DNA of 64,000 bases from Takifugu bimaculatus (Eukaryota > Chordata > Actinopteri > Tetraodontiformes > Tetraodontidae): assembly GCA_004026145.2 (NCBI GenBank), contig CP034975.1, positions 24,186,361 to 24,250,360 of the forward strand, written 5' to 3'. Made by a program: the position numbers and the translations under genes. The notes below the pieces were generated by a model. It had not been told where the DNA came from. It was given only the letters and a program-made list of their open reading frames with translations, and searched no databases. Shown one piece after another: positions 50,896 through 63,600 of this stretch. How positions within the stretch are numbered: the first letter of the stretch is position 1; every line of letters starts with the position of its first letter.

Positions 50896-51355
50896 GTAGG
50901 AACGGAGCTGCGGAATGTCTCCTAATACTAGTTCATTTAACTTGCTGCTGTTGGTAATGCGGCTCTATGTTTTGTCGTTTAAATCATCCGAACTACGACT
51001 TTCGTTTTCGCTCCTGTTTATTATTCTCTCGTATTTATTGATCACTGGCGAGGTTTAATACCTGTGATAGTTCAGAGCTAAAATATGAATTATCATTTAC
51101 ATTTGGCCAGTTAAGAATTTACCATTTGCTCCTTTCCTGTTATCGACTGATATTTTAAAAATATAAATTATGACAACACTGTACCAATATTAATTTTATG
51201 CTTTTATATATATTAGGGTAATCTAACCCGTATGCGCAAAAGTAAATTATCCCTGTTATATATCAAGTATTTATTTGAAATCACAAAATAAAAATAATGT
51301 CTGTTTGTCCTTGCAGGTGTGTTCGCCTTAAACCTGCTGCCACCGTCGCTGCACC

Positions 51356-54300
51356 ATGGTGATCATGTCAGAGAGCAGCCAGGCAGCTCAGTCCCGACCG
51401 GGCCTGGGAAGGCCCCTGCAAGGTCGGCTTCTATGAGATCATCCGCACCCTGGGCAAGGGAAATTTTGCAGTGGTGAAACTCGCTCGACACAAAGTCACT
51501 AAAACGCAGGTCAGCAGCTCGCCTCCTTGTTACGTGACTGCACTTTAATGCACCCCCCCACCCTCCTACAGCCGGACACGAATCCCCTTTATGTTGCTTT
51601 TGCAGGTGGCAATCAAGATCATCGACAAGACCAGACTCAACCCTTCCAACCTGGAGAAAATTTACAGAGAGGTTCAGATCATGAAACTGCTGAACCACCC
51701 CCACATCATCAAACTCTACCAGGTGTGTGTTCTCTTTCATCCCCCTGCAGCGGAGCCACTGGGCATGTCATTTCTATGCAATCGTGCAGGATTGTGTGTG
51801 TGTGTGTGTGTGTGGGTGGGGGGGGGTTGTCTGGAGCATAGTCAGCCTGGTCTCTGCAGGCTCTGTGTGCAGGAGGGCAGCATGACCAAATGTTTGATTG
51901 CAACAGCTGCATGCAGAGCGGTTTAATACGAGTGTTTTTCTGAACCACAATGAAGGTGCACGGAACGTGCCGCATCACTGCTGTTAGGATGTGGCGATGC
52001 CTGTGCGACTGAACGTTATTCTGCTTCGTTCGCACCTGCTTCTGCTCGTGCGAGTGCGTCCGAATGAGAATAATCCCGTGTCCCAGTCTGTGCCGGGAAC
52101 TGTGCACGTTTGGAGTGGTGCGGTGGGGCAACACAGACGCCGCCGCGTTGCTAGAGATTGTTCCAGGGATCTGTTTATTAAGCCTATTAGCATCTGTTGA
52201 GGCTGAGTGCAATGTGTCTGAGCGTCACGTGAAGGACTCCCTGCAAAGTCCAGCTTTACTCCTAATCAAATTGAATACTTAACGGGAAGAATCCGCTTTT
52301 CAGCCTTGCGAGTGCCTGAGCACGCAGCTGACAACAAACGCACGTTTCTCTCTGTTATTCAGCCTGGATTTTTTGACCCTTTGTTTCGCTCTGTGCTGGT
52401 TCGCTGTGCTGGGGGATTACTGGCTGATTTAGAGCTGCTGAAGGCGTCCCAACTGCAACAATCACATCATGGAATTTTTTATTTTTTTAATTGCGTTTCC
52501 CCTTATTGACATTAGAGCAAACCCCTACGGATGTGATAGGCTGGTGATATTTTGATTCAAAATGGTCGCCCCAATTGCAGCTCCATCCCTTGGAACAGGT
52601 TGTATTGGTAACTGATTTATTTATTTTTTTGTCTATGGAATCACTATAGTCTCCAACACATTTGTGTCCACTTGCGTGTGATTTATTTATTTATTTTTAT
52701 TCATATTTTCCCTCACCTTTTCAAGGTCACATGGTTAGTTCGACCAGCACCCCTGTAAAGGTGCAGCCATGGCTGTGATGTCAAACATAGATGTCCTCTG
52801 TCTGTAGTGCCCCAGGGTTGGGGAGGTGATGTAGTCAGATGGTTAGGGCACAGCGTTGGTAAGAAGCCTTGTACACAATTACATTCCCAGAGTGTTCTGT
52901 CATACTGGCATGAGAACGTCTTGTGATTCAAGAGTCATATTTTAGGTTTCTTTGGGGGCTGGCTGTGTTTACGAAAGCCATCCAGAAATCTCTCTCTTCC
53001 TCTCTTTGTCTCCTGGTGTTGACCTTGTATCTGTCACATCCTCATGCGCTCTTCTGGGAGAGTTTAAGGGCCCTGAAAGTGTCGCCCTTGTTCTCCAGAG
53101 CCGTGACGTCAGCAGCACCACAAGGTGACAGAGCACCAGAGAGCTGCTTTATCTCACAGATTACAGTTAGCTCCTTGCTAATGCATGTTTGTTCTTTAGC
53201 TGAAACGCATCAAGCGCTGCCATTCAGAGAATCTCACCGGCATTTATTTTCCGAGTTGGCCTTTCAGCATTTTCTCAGCAAGCTTCAGCTTTTTAAAGGA
53301 AATTGCTTTGTTGTGCAACCACAGCCTCGCTGCCCTGAGGGCTCCTCCGTGAGGTGAACGGCTTGGTCATAACATCTTTCATTGCTGCGAAGTTTGAGCG
53401 GCCGCGTTGAGTTGCTTCGGTTACATGAGAGGGATCCATGCGAACGCTCTTCCTAGAAATAGGCTGTCACTCTGAAAAAGAACATCCTCTCATCTGATAT
53501 AAGGAAGTGGATGACAGCTGGATTGTGCAAAACCGTGCATCACCAAAGGTCATGCTGGTGTGTGTGTGACACATTTTTGTGGAAGTATGATGAGGCGGAG
53601 GGTTCGTGGCCAGGAAATGTTTCCTAGAAAAGCAGAAGACTGAAGCGAAAGACTGCATTTAAAATGCATTAGTTTTGATCATAAGCTGCTGCCGATGGCC
53701 CAGTTCAAGCTCGTTTTCCTGTCCCTCTCAGGTCATGGAGACCAAAGACATGCTGTACATCGTGACTGAGTATGCAAAGAACGGAGAGATGTTTGGTGAG
53801 TGTGGCCTTCTCCCCGATATTCTGACACACCTACCCAACATTTAACGGCGCTCTGACCAAGACGTCTCCTCTCCCTGCAGACTTCTTGACATCCCACGGC
53901 CGCATGAGCGAAGATGAGGCCCGAAAGAAGTTCTGGCAGATCCTGACAGCCGTGGACTACTGCCACCGACACCACATCGTTCACCGCGATCTGAAAACTG
54001 AGAACCTGCTGCTGGATGCCAACATGAACATCAAACTGGCCGGTAGGTCGTCCTAATATAGTTTTCTCTCATCGTGTGTCCTGGTGCTGCCCAAGATGAA
54101 TCATCTCGTACATTTATTTTAATCAGAAATTAATTTGTTTTCACTTGAAGAAAGCATTTCGCAAGGGGGAGGTTGTAATTAAATCCTTCTATTTAAATCC
54201 TTGTGCTGCCTCTCTATGTGATTAAGTGTGAAAAATTACTTCACCAAGACTAATAAATGAGGGCTAATGAGGTTGGCACACACGCACAGGCCCGCTAGAT

Positions 54301-57256
54301 TACTTTACAGCCTCGTAGTGGTGCGAAGCACAACAGGAGCCACCTTGTGTGAGAGGTGACACGGCACTAATGCTGCCTTGCTCTGCTCAGCTGCTCCATT
54401 AATCTGAAAAACAAGACCTTTTTGACCTTCAGTCACCATAGTTACTAGAAAGTATATTTGAATAACAAAAAACTTGAAGCTTTTTTTTTTTTTTTTCCCC
54501 AGATTTTGGGTTTGGAAATTTCTACAATGCCGGGGAGCCTCTGTCTACGTGGTGTGGCAGTCCGCCTTACGCTGCCCCTGAAGTATTTGAAGGGAAGGAG
54601 TACGAGGGGCCCCAGCTGGATATTTGGGTAAGCTGGTACAAGGTGGATTTCCAAATGAGGAATTGCTTGAGTCTCCTTATGTTAATCCGGACCTTCTGTT
54701 ATTTCCCTCACAGAGCCTCGGTGTGGTGCTTTATGTTCTGGTCTGTGGCTCTCTTCCATTTGATGGAGCCAGCCTTCCTGCACTCAGACAGAGAGTCACA
54801 GAGGGTCGATTCAGAATCCCTTTCTTCATGTCTCAAGGTACGACAACAGTTAACAACCGCCGACCATTTACGCTAACACTGGCTATAACTGCCGCTACAC
54901 TGCTCAAACTCCAACGCTCATTCCTACTTTAACCTCCCAGACTGTGAAAATCTGATCCGTAAAATGCTGGTGGTGGACCCGACCAGGAGGATCACAGTGG
55001 CCCAGATCAAACAGCACAGGTGGATGTTGGCGGACCCGACAGCTGCACGCCAGATCCTCTCTCATTCCCTGACAGAGTACAACTCCAACCTGGGCGACTA
55101 CAGCGAGCCTGTGCTGAGCATCATGAACACCCTGGGCATCGACCGCCAAAAGACCATTGAGGTGCCTGGAAACGTTTGATTACACCAGCTCTGACCTGCA
55201 CATAGCCTCATACTACACCACACGTGGTCCAAATGACCACTGATAGGGACCGAAGGCAGCAGCTTTGTGCTGGTGTTTGGACCAAAGTCATTAATCTTCT
55301 TTTCCCCTCCATCAGTCTCTGCAGAGCAGCAGCTACAATCATTTCTCTGCCATCTACTACCTGCTGCTGGAGAGGGTGAGAGAGCATCGCACACAGCAAC
55401 TGAGCCGCCAGTGTGGAACCTGGGGCCAGAGGCCCAGGAGCACCTCTGACACCAGCAGCCCAGAGGTGAGCACCGCAGCTGGAACCGTCTCCTGTTTCAC
55501 CACTCGTGCTCCAGGTCTAAAATGGCTCCGACTTTCTGCTTCATTTTAGACGATCGTGGAGTCAACAGACAATTTTAGAAGTGCAGCATTTTCAATGCCG
55601 CCCAAAAGCAGGACTCCTCCTTCTCTCCACTCTGAGAAGGACTTCGAGCAAGGTGGATTATTCCAGGTGAGCATACGGCACTCAGCAGGTGGGAGGGTCA
55701 CACCCTGCAGTTATACAGCAAAGGTCTGATACACAGGTCACCCTCAGTGACGGCCTTGATTCTCTTTCAGAGGGTGGTGTTTCCAGTGGAGGCCAGTCTC
55801 AACAGGCTGCTGTGGAACCGCTCCATTTCACCCAACAGCCTGCTGGAAACCAGCATCAGTGAAGAGGTGCGACCGAGGGACCTAGAGGAGGAGGAAGCCA
55901 CACAAACTCTTGGTCCCCTTCTTCCTCCCACCACAACGTCTCGCAGGCACACTCTGGCTGAGGTTTCCACCCGATTCCACCAGTGCAGCCCTCCATGTTA
56001 GTGCGCCATTCATACACGCGCAGTGCACGTTTATCCGCAGACACTCGGTCTAACTTTAGCCTCCTGTCTTTTAGGTATTGTGGTGAGTCCCTCGGATGGA
56101 GCCTCGTCTGACAGCTGTTTGAAATCCTCATCCAGCCCAGCGCCATCTTTGCAGGGCGTTCTGGGTGAGATTTCAACCCCTCAGGCCTCAGGGGCTGAAG
56201 GTGGAGCCTTGCTGTCTGCCGGAGCCCCCCTGGCCCTCTCCTCCCACCTCCAGCCCCAGGCCCAAGGCAGCCTGCCTGCTGCCAGCTTCCAGGAGGGCCG
56301 CAGAGCCTCCGACACCTCCCTCACTCAAGGTGAAAATAGAGCATGAAAACAGAATCAGTGTGTCATTAGTGAACGTTGTTTTCCCCTTTTTCCATGTCCG
56401 GAGTGTCACATCCATTCATGGGTGCAGCCTTGGATGACCTTTTTAATGCCTCTCCACAGGCCTCAAAGCTTTCCGTCAGCAGCTGAGAAAAAGCACACGC
56501 ACTAAAGGGCTTCTGGGATTAAACAAGATTAAGGGCCTGACCAGGCAGGTGGTTCCTCCACCCTCCTGTAACCGCGGCAGCCGGGGGTCATTGGGCCCCA
56601 CCCTGTCAGAACACCGTAGCATGCTGGAAGAGGTCCTGCATCAGCAGAGGTACCTGTGATTAGCAGTCAGATTTGCTGAGACTCATAAAACTGTAAAGAG
56701 TTTGAGTTTGTGTGAGATTAAGTCAGATCTGATGTTTTCCAGGCTTCTACAGATCCAGCACCAGTCCCAGCCTCAGGTTCAGGCCCCTCAGCCCGGACCA
56801 GCACAGAATCCCTTGCTCTTTCGGGCCCAGCATCAGCCACCCTCTCCTCCATCTTCCGTGTTTGCTTCCTCTGCCATGTTTGACAACTCCTCCATCCTAC
56901 CTCCTCAGCAAGCTCCTGTAGCTCTGCAGCACAACCCCTGGCAGCGAGTCCTGGACACCTCCTCCTCCACTGGCTGCTCCTCATCCTGCTCATCCTGCTT
57001 CTCTTCCTCTCTGTCCCCCGTGGCCTCTGCCGCTTACCTTCTGGAGGCTCGTCTGCACATCAGCCAGCAGACGCCCCCTCATCTCCACACGGGCGTCAAA
57101 CTGCAGCCCCCCTCCGCAGGACACTGCACCTTTCCTTCTGCCGTTCCCAAGTCGACCGTGTGGAGCATGAGTCCGGTGCCCAGCGCAGATGCCGACATGC
57201 AAGATTTGGGTCTGACGTCGCAGCAGCAGCTGAGCAGCTGTGTGATGGTGAAGTAG
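51356..57256 (+). CDS. sik1: Salt-inducible kinase 1, with one apparent frameshift in the first coding exon
   Basis: Ser/Thr kinase of the AMPK-related family that phosphorylates CRTC coactivators and class IIa HDACs. Thirteen coding exons: 51356-51509, 51606-51722, 53732-53795, 53881-54042, 54503-54627, 54714-54837, 54941-55161, 55316-55465, 55550-55666, 55771-55996, 56075-56329, 56460-56649 and 56743-57256. They total 2,419 bases, one more than a multiple of three; corrected length is ~805 residues (human 783). Kinase motifs are LGKGNFAVVKLA, VAIKIIDK, HRDLKTEN, DFGFGN and the LKB1-target loop LSTWCGSPPYAAPEVFEG. A UBA-like region and SLQSSSYNHFSAIYYLL follow. PKA-type sites are RRHTLAEVS and RRASDTSLTQG. 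The Kozak context at the ATG is strong (CACCATGG). After MVIMSE...GRPLQ the frame must shift by one base at 51422/51423 to enter VGFYEIIRTLGKG; the uncorrected frame stops at codon 27. The N-terminus and RRASDTSLTQG favour sik1 over sik2. Confidence 0.95.
51723..53731 (+). other. 2-kb intron of sik1
   Basis: Intron between the exons encoding HPHIIKLYQ and VMETKDMLYIVTEYAKNGEMF. It includes a (GT)n run at 51793-51814 followed by a G-rich tract. I see no exon or other gene within it. Confidence 0.8.
51793..51814. repeat. (GT)n microsatellite in sik1 intron
   Basis: About 11 GT units running into a TGGG/G-rich tract, 70 bases after the exon donor. Confidence 0.9.
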
Positions 57257-59212
57257 AACGTCCAGCTCAGCTGCTGCCGTCTCTGGAAGATTTCTCAAAA
57301 AGTTGACTTGACTGTGAGTGCTGAAGAAAGATGAAAAGAAGCTGGAAGAACAAACAAAGAAGATCTGTAAAAACCACAAATTTACAGTTTCATGAACTGC
57401 GGTACACAGAATGTGTCAACACTGGTGTGTTATCTTCTGTTATAAGCTAAATACCAAGCAATAACCAAACTCTAGAAAAGAGAGTCAGACAGACAGAAAA
57501 GCAATAACAAACAGGATGATTTTCCAGCTCCCTGAGCCTCCCAAACTCACTTACACGATGAGCTGATATGATCCGCAACAATTACGTCTCATGTTTTGAT
57601 GTTGCTTTTATTACAGGGAGGTTCCTGCTCTCAGTGTTCTTCATTTGACTGATAGAAGACCAAAACATTCCTTTAAAAACATGTCCCTTCGCAGCAAACG
57701 GTGCAGGGGACATGCCGTTTAAAGCTCAAAGCTTTAGAATCACTTGCCGAAGGATTTCCTGGTGTTTTATGTTTTAACTGTGATGTTGTTTTATTTTCTT
57801 CTGTGCAAGGTAATGATAGTGAAGCAAGTACTGCTTTTACCTCAAGCTGCAAAATGACTGCTATGTCCTCATCGGCCAAACTAAAAGAAAGCAAAGCTGC
57901 TGGTTGAGTGATGGCACAACTGGTACATCAGTCAGCTTGGTAGCACTTTACATGTGTGGAACTGATAAGGATATTATTTGCTTTTGAAAGCTTTAACTAC
58001 CTCTTCAGGCAATTCAACAACTAGAAGAACTAGCAATTGAGTGTATAGAACAAAGTCTGTGGGAACAGTGCAATATTTACATTAAAATACTAAAGAACGA
58101 AGAGGTTCTACACAGGAGGGTCAACATATTAATGCGTAATTGCCAGAGGTCAGTTAAAGTTTGTGTCTGTTTGTTGTGCTATCGAGCTGACTAGGACGGG
58201 TACTAGTTACGTAATGTAATAACCCCAGACTGTGGAAACGGAGCTGAAAGACTACATTTCAAAATGCTGTTTTTTCACATGCTTGTAGGAAATGTGGGGG
58301 TTTAACCAAAGATTGAAGAGCACAAGATCTGTTCTATAGCAAGTACACTACTGACTTTTCACTTGCTGTCTCAAAATGTAGCATGGTTGTGTGCTAATAT
58401 TTTTACATGATCACATTAGTTTCTGCTGTGAGAAAACTGCCACCACCAAACCCCAGCGCTACATATGTTGTTATTATCTATAGCATTTACTATCAGGACC
58501 ATGATCTTATTCATTTTTGTACTTTTTTAGAAAAAAAATGAAAAAAGAATGTAAAAAAAAATAGCAATAATGTGCTAAAGGTTGTATTTCTTTGTCTGTA
58601 AATGGCAGAAATGGTCAGGAACGATCGGCAGCAGACTGGCTAAAGGCAGCAGCCAGTTTGGATGTTGTGTAAGCGTGTGTGAGGTGTGTCACATTGTAAG
58701 CTTGGCTAATGCTCTCACTTCCATGAAACACCTTGTAGAGAAGCAATGTTTTTCCAAACCTAGCTGTACATTGGAAAGATTCAGTGCTAAAATTCAATCA
58801 TTTTGGTTGACTGCACTTACTACCAACACTTGTGCCTTCGTGTGAACAAACTAAAAAGCAGATGTCTTCATGTTATCTCCAGAGCCCATTTGATATCTGT
58901 CTTCTTAGTCTCTCAATTGAGAAGCAAAAAAACTGCACTTTATTCCTCTTGTTGCTGATATTTTTTGTTTCTCATGACAAAAAAAGTCACAAAACTATTG
59001 AAGCACTTAAGACTCTCGATGCAAACCTGTAAGATTGATCCCCCCTTTTTTGATACTTTGGATAAATCTTTTGTTATTTTCCCTCCTCATTTGTTACTTG
59101 AGCATCTCAGTGTGTGTGTGTGTGTGTGCAAGTTTTGTGTGTAAGGACAAAAACAAAGTAGAATGTCAGTTCAAGTATATTGTTTATTTATGTGGCTATT
59201 TATTAAAATAAA
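57257..59212 (+). other. sik1: 3'UTR of sik1 with poly(A) signal
   Basis: After the TAG at 57254-57256 the sequence is AT-rich with no further conserved exon. AATAAA at 59207-59212 is the probable poly(A) signal, giving a 3'UTR of about 2 kb. Near its end are clustered ATTTA/TTATTTA elements (about 59180-59205), typical of short-lived immediate-early mRNAs, and a (GT)n at 59110-59128. Confidence 0.65.
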
Positions 59213-59310
59213 GTTCACTTCCTAAACTGTGTGTAGTGTTTCAAATCTTTTTTATTTATTGTAGCCGTATTTGGCCAAAACTGGTACTGCAATCACAATC
59301 CAAGCTGGTA

Positions 59311-59338
59311 CCCCCCCCCCCCCCCCCACACACACACA
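59311..59338. repeat. C17 homopolymer followed by (CA)n
   Basis: Seventeen consecutive C then a short CA run, just downstream of the sik1 poly(A) site. A second C13 run is at 61866-61878. Such runs are prone to sequencing length errors. Confidence 0.9.
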
Positions 59339-59789
59339 GAGTCCAGGCTGCCAGTTAGGTTGTCTGGACCAGCAGGAAGGTCTACAGCTGATCAATACGT
59401 CTCAGCATTACGCCAGAGAAATGGGCTCTGATCCCATTTTACTAATGTTAGCAATGATGAGTGGCTGTTTTTCTCTCAATTTATTGCCTAGTCAGTTCAA
59501 TGACCCACCTGCATACGTGCCAGTCTACCATGCAACCAACGTGCATAAGGTTAATCGACTGCAGGGGCTATTTTAAATGTCCTCGAATATCTTAACTTAG
59601 CCAAACTTAGCTCAATCTTTACTGTCCAGTAGAAAATTTGCAACGGCCTTCAAATTTTTCTCTGCTTTCAGCTGTCTCCATCAAGGCATCAGATCCTTGT
59701 TGACTTTGTCACGATCTGCTACAAAACACTTGTGCTGTCCTGAAGCTTCCCAGGAGTCCTCATCGTTCTGAAAGTTTGATATAACAAGA

Positions 59790-60040
59790 TGAGCGACACC
59801 AAAGGGTTTACCTTCCGACAAGACAATGAGCCCAAACACGACAGCATGGTTGATTAGGGACAAATCTGTAAATGTCCAGCCAGAGCTCTGATCTTAACCC
59901 AATCAAACATCTGTGGAGTGACCTAAAAAGGGCCCCAACTGATCTGACAGAGCTTGAGAGGATCTACAGGGAAGCCTGTCAGAATAAGCTCTAATTGGTT
60001 GAACTAATGGGTGAGTGGACATCCGAGGACTTGCTGCATC
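59790..60040 (+). mobile_element. Decayed Tc1/mariner-type transposase relic
   Basis: Fragments in different frames match the C-terminal half of Tc1-like transposases. 'FRQDNEPKHD' corresponds to the QDNDPKHT block. 'SSDLNPIKHLWSDLKRA' corresponds to SPDLNPIEHLWxxLKR, followed by 'LTELERIY'. Frame changes and stops separate the pieces, so it cannot encode an active enzyme. I could not find inverted terminal repeats around it. Confidence 0.7.
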
Positions 60041-60531
60041 AATGGAACATCTCTCTCTGTCCTTGGGATGAAAATGCTAATGCAGAATTTAGGAGGGGAT
60101 TGATTTCTACAGGAATAAGATTGGCTGCCAACAACACCTCCCCCTCTGAGACTGGCAGATGATGCACGCTAGCATTGCTTTGGACCCTCATGACCCTCCT
60201 GCTGGTTGTTGGGAAAGAGGAGACGAGACGTGACGTCTGACAGGAAGGGCTACGCGGGAGCGGAGTGACGCAAGAGCAAGATGAGAAAGCAAGCAGTGCG
60301 CAGGCAGTCACCTCGCCACACATCTCCAGTTACAGACGGACGCAGAAGACCGCGCACACAATAGCAGGTGTCTTTGGGAAATCGTGCCGACAGAGGCTAC
60401 CTCCAAGGTGACCGGCCGATCCGCACGTGCGCACACCCAGACAGCGTGAGCGCCACAGGGCCTGACGTCTGCACAGCTGATAACTTCATGCAGATGACGT
60501 TCAGCTGACTCCTGTCAGCAGTAGGAGTCAG

Positions 60532-60636
60532 CTGTCTGTCTGTCTGCCTGTCTGTCTGTCTGTCTGTCTGTCTGCCTGTCTGTCTGCCTGTCTGTCTGTC
60601 TGTCTGCCTGTCTGTCTGTCTGTCTGTCTGTCCGTC
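60532..60636. repeat. (CTGT)n tetranucleotide microsatellite with CTGC variants
   Basis: About 26 tetranucleotide units; most are CTGT, with CTGC variants about every third to seventh unit, ending in TCCGTCC. The minus strand reads as an artefactual DRQT-repeat open frame, which is not a gene. Confidence 0.97.
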
Positions 60637-60639
60637 CAC

Positions 60640-63600
60640 TAAATTACAGATTTAACTGCCGTTGATGAATTCTGAATTCTACTCTGGATGTTTCCTGTAA
60701 GCCGATGTTATTTGATCTGGAGGTTGTTGGAGTCTCTATGTGCGTGTCTCCCCTGTTCCTCACCTCTCCCAGTCAAGCTAGCGTGTGACACCTGTGTCTG
60801 TCCACCCTTCTCTGTCTTCTTTCCTTTGTGTTCCAGGTCATCTTGTGTTCCCGACTGTCATGGACAACATTTTGGAAAACGAGCATTAGTGACCATTTTT
60901 CTGACCATTTCTGCCTGTTGATCTGCAGACAGCTGACTAGAGCTCAGCACCGTAGCCAAAGCTTGCCACACCTCACCGATGGAGGATCAGGATCTGTCCT
61001 GAGGAAGTCCTCCCGCTACAGTGGGAATAAGTAGACCGGCGCATATCGGGTCATCAAGTCTCGAGAGATCGTCAGGCGAGTCGGGTGACTGTTTGCCCCT
61101 CCTTTTACAATCTGAACTATATTTTTTAGGTTTAAACAAACTCTTTGTCCTTGGGCATCGCTTGGTTGCTGGAGTGCTTGTGACAGTGCTGTGGGAGTGG
61201 AGCGCAGAGCTCTGGGATTGAAACTCCTGCCCCTTTGCAAGCCCATCAGTTGGCCTCTTGATTCATCCAACAGTTCCCTTGAACTCTTTTGTGGGCTCAT
61301 TTCTGAATGTGTGGCGGTGTCCAGGCTTTTTTCACTCCAAAACAATAATTCCCTTCATTAAGTGACCATTTTGAGAGAGATTAGAATCATTTTCCTCTTG
61401 ATACATCATTTCTGAGCAGCAGAGCAACAATAACAGTGTTTCTTACACAGAGAAATAAAGTCAGACTTTAATCGTACTGCATCAGAGCATCAGGTTGTCA
61501 TTGGCTGCACAGTTTTCGTGGGAACTAAAAAATGCTGGAGGGAAAAAAAATTGGGCCAACTGAGAACCTTATTCTTCCACCAGTGTGTGGGAGAGGAGTG
61601 AAGTGGAACTTGTAAACCGGGTGAGAGCGTTCTGCACAGGAGTGTGAACAGCTCTTTGATGGACTACGCTGCCTCAGCACGTAGAGCCAAATGGGCCCAA
61701 GCACGGAGGTTCCTGAGCAGGACAGGAACTAACGCACAGGATGCATCTCTGCTGCAGATCAGGTTGATAAGAGGAATTACAACTTGTGATCAAGCGTATC
61801 AGTCACGATGCCTGTGCTGTAAGGTCCTGTTCAGGAGCAAAGTCACCCAGAATGTTGGATTGATACCCCCCCCCCCCCAGTTATGGAGTCATTTGGATCT
61901 CTCGCCTCACTGTGAGACTGGAGACCTCAAAAATGTGTGTGTGTACGTGACAGAGAAGCCGTGAAAATGCGTCACTGAGAAGAAATAATCAGGCTTCCAG
62001 CTAGGACGAGCGGCACGAGCGGACGTTAGAGGATTCATGGAACTCGAAGGGTTTCAGAGTAAAGAAAACAAACAAGTCTCATGAGTGAACAACAGGATTG
62101 TGTGGAAAAGAGCAGCTCCAGCGTGTTTACCCTTTACTGCATTCCACAACAGCACACACAGCCACAGTCAGCACAAAAGGATCCCACAAAGAGGCAAAGA
62201 CAGTATTAATGGTGGTGTTAATGGTTCCAGCTGTCCATCTCACAAGGTTTAAATCAAATTACTGCGATTGCAGCAAAGGCCGAGGAGAAGAGAGAAACAA
62301 GCAACTTCCCTTTGAGACAAACCTCTGACTCGGAGCGCTATAAATAAAATGTTCTGGTTTAAATTCATGAAACCGCAGGAGGAAGCTTGGAACAAAGGTG
62401 CAGACTGAATGGGTCTGTTTTACAGAACCTGGAGGTGTAATCTTGATTCGGTTTAGTATTGTCATGGCTGGGACTCAGACACATCACACTGTTGGTGACA
62501 GGGTTTGGAATAATCAAACTTTATCTTTTTTCCAGAATTCCATTTTATGCGATAATGTTATGGACTGATTCTGTTTTCTGTATCACTTCCTGCATTCCTC
62601 CATTAGGGTCAGTAATTGGGAATGTGTCAACTTTCTACTTCTTTAGGTTTAATGTGATGTAATGTGAAAGCAGGCAAAAGTCACGCGTGAATCATAATCA
62701 CCATTAAGTTGGAAATCATTAACTGTAGTTAACAATCAACGTTGAACCAGGCCGGAGGCTTCTTCTCCTCTTCTCGCTCTTTATTCCAGAGCTCTAATTG
62801 CTCACACCGAGGTGACAATCAGACGTGGGGTTAATGACCAGCGCTTCCATTGTTCCGTCAGTGTGGCGACACCATCCAGGATTGTAATTAGGAAGCTCAT
62901 ACACAGCGCTGGCACAGCACTGGTGTGGCACCACAGCGGAGCCAGATTAAAGGGAAGTGCATAGCGTGCGCGCACGCACACGCACACAACACACACACAG
63001 TCAGCTGTGAGTGCTATGACGCACATTGGGATCTGTTAATATTGTACAGGAGCCTTTGGCGTCTGAGTGAACATTCCATTGCAGGCATTACATTCCATTA
63101 CTGTCTCACAGAGCTCAGTAAGCAGCTGAGCTCTGAGTTAGACCTAAACACACATACAAACAGTCTTTTTTAGTCCCGACCACTTTTGTCCAATGTTTCA
63201 GCCTCCTTGGCTTATTTATTAATGGGAAGTCTTTCTTTTCCTGTTACGATTCTCAGTAATAGACTCTTGTGATCTGGGTCTGGGCGGGGCACCTGCTGTC
63301 GTGGCCCCTGGTGGTGTCTGAGCAGTAGCGTCCAGCACGCCAGGCAAATAACGAGGCAGCTCACAGAAGCAAGTTCCTGCCGGGCACGTTGCACGCTCAC
63401 AGCGGCACGCATGAGTCCAGTTGTGCAACGTAAATGGTACAAATGTCACAAATATTTAGGCGCTCGAGTTGGAAAAAAATGTGTATCTGATCACCACAAG
63501 GATGATCGACACTTTCCAGGCAGAGTTTCTGGCTCAGGCTCACAGGAAGTTCAGAGAGGAATTACGCTTGTGTTTGACCTGATTATTCACAACATGGCAG

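Noticed and set aside
60397..60639. Minus-strand open frame encoding a DRQT-repeat protein
   Set aside because: It is the translation of the (CTGT)n microsatellite, not a gene.
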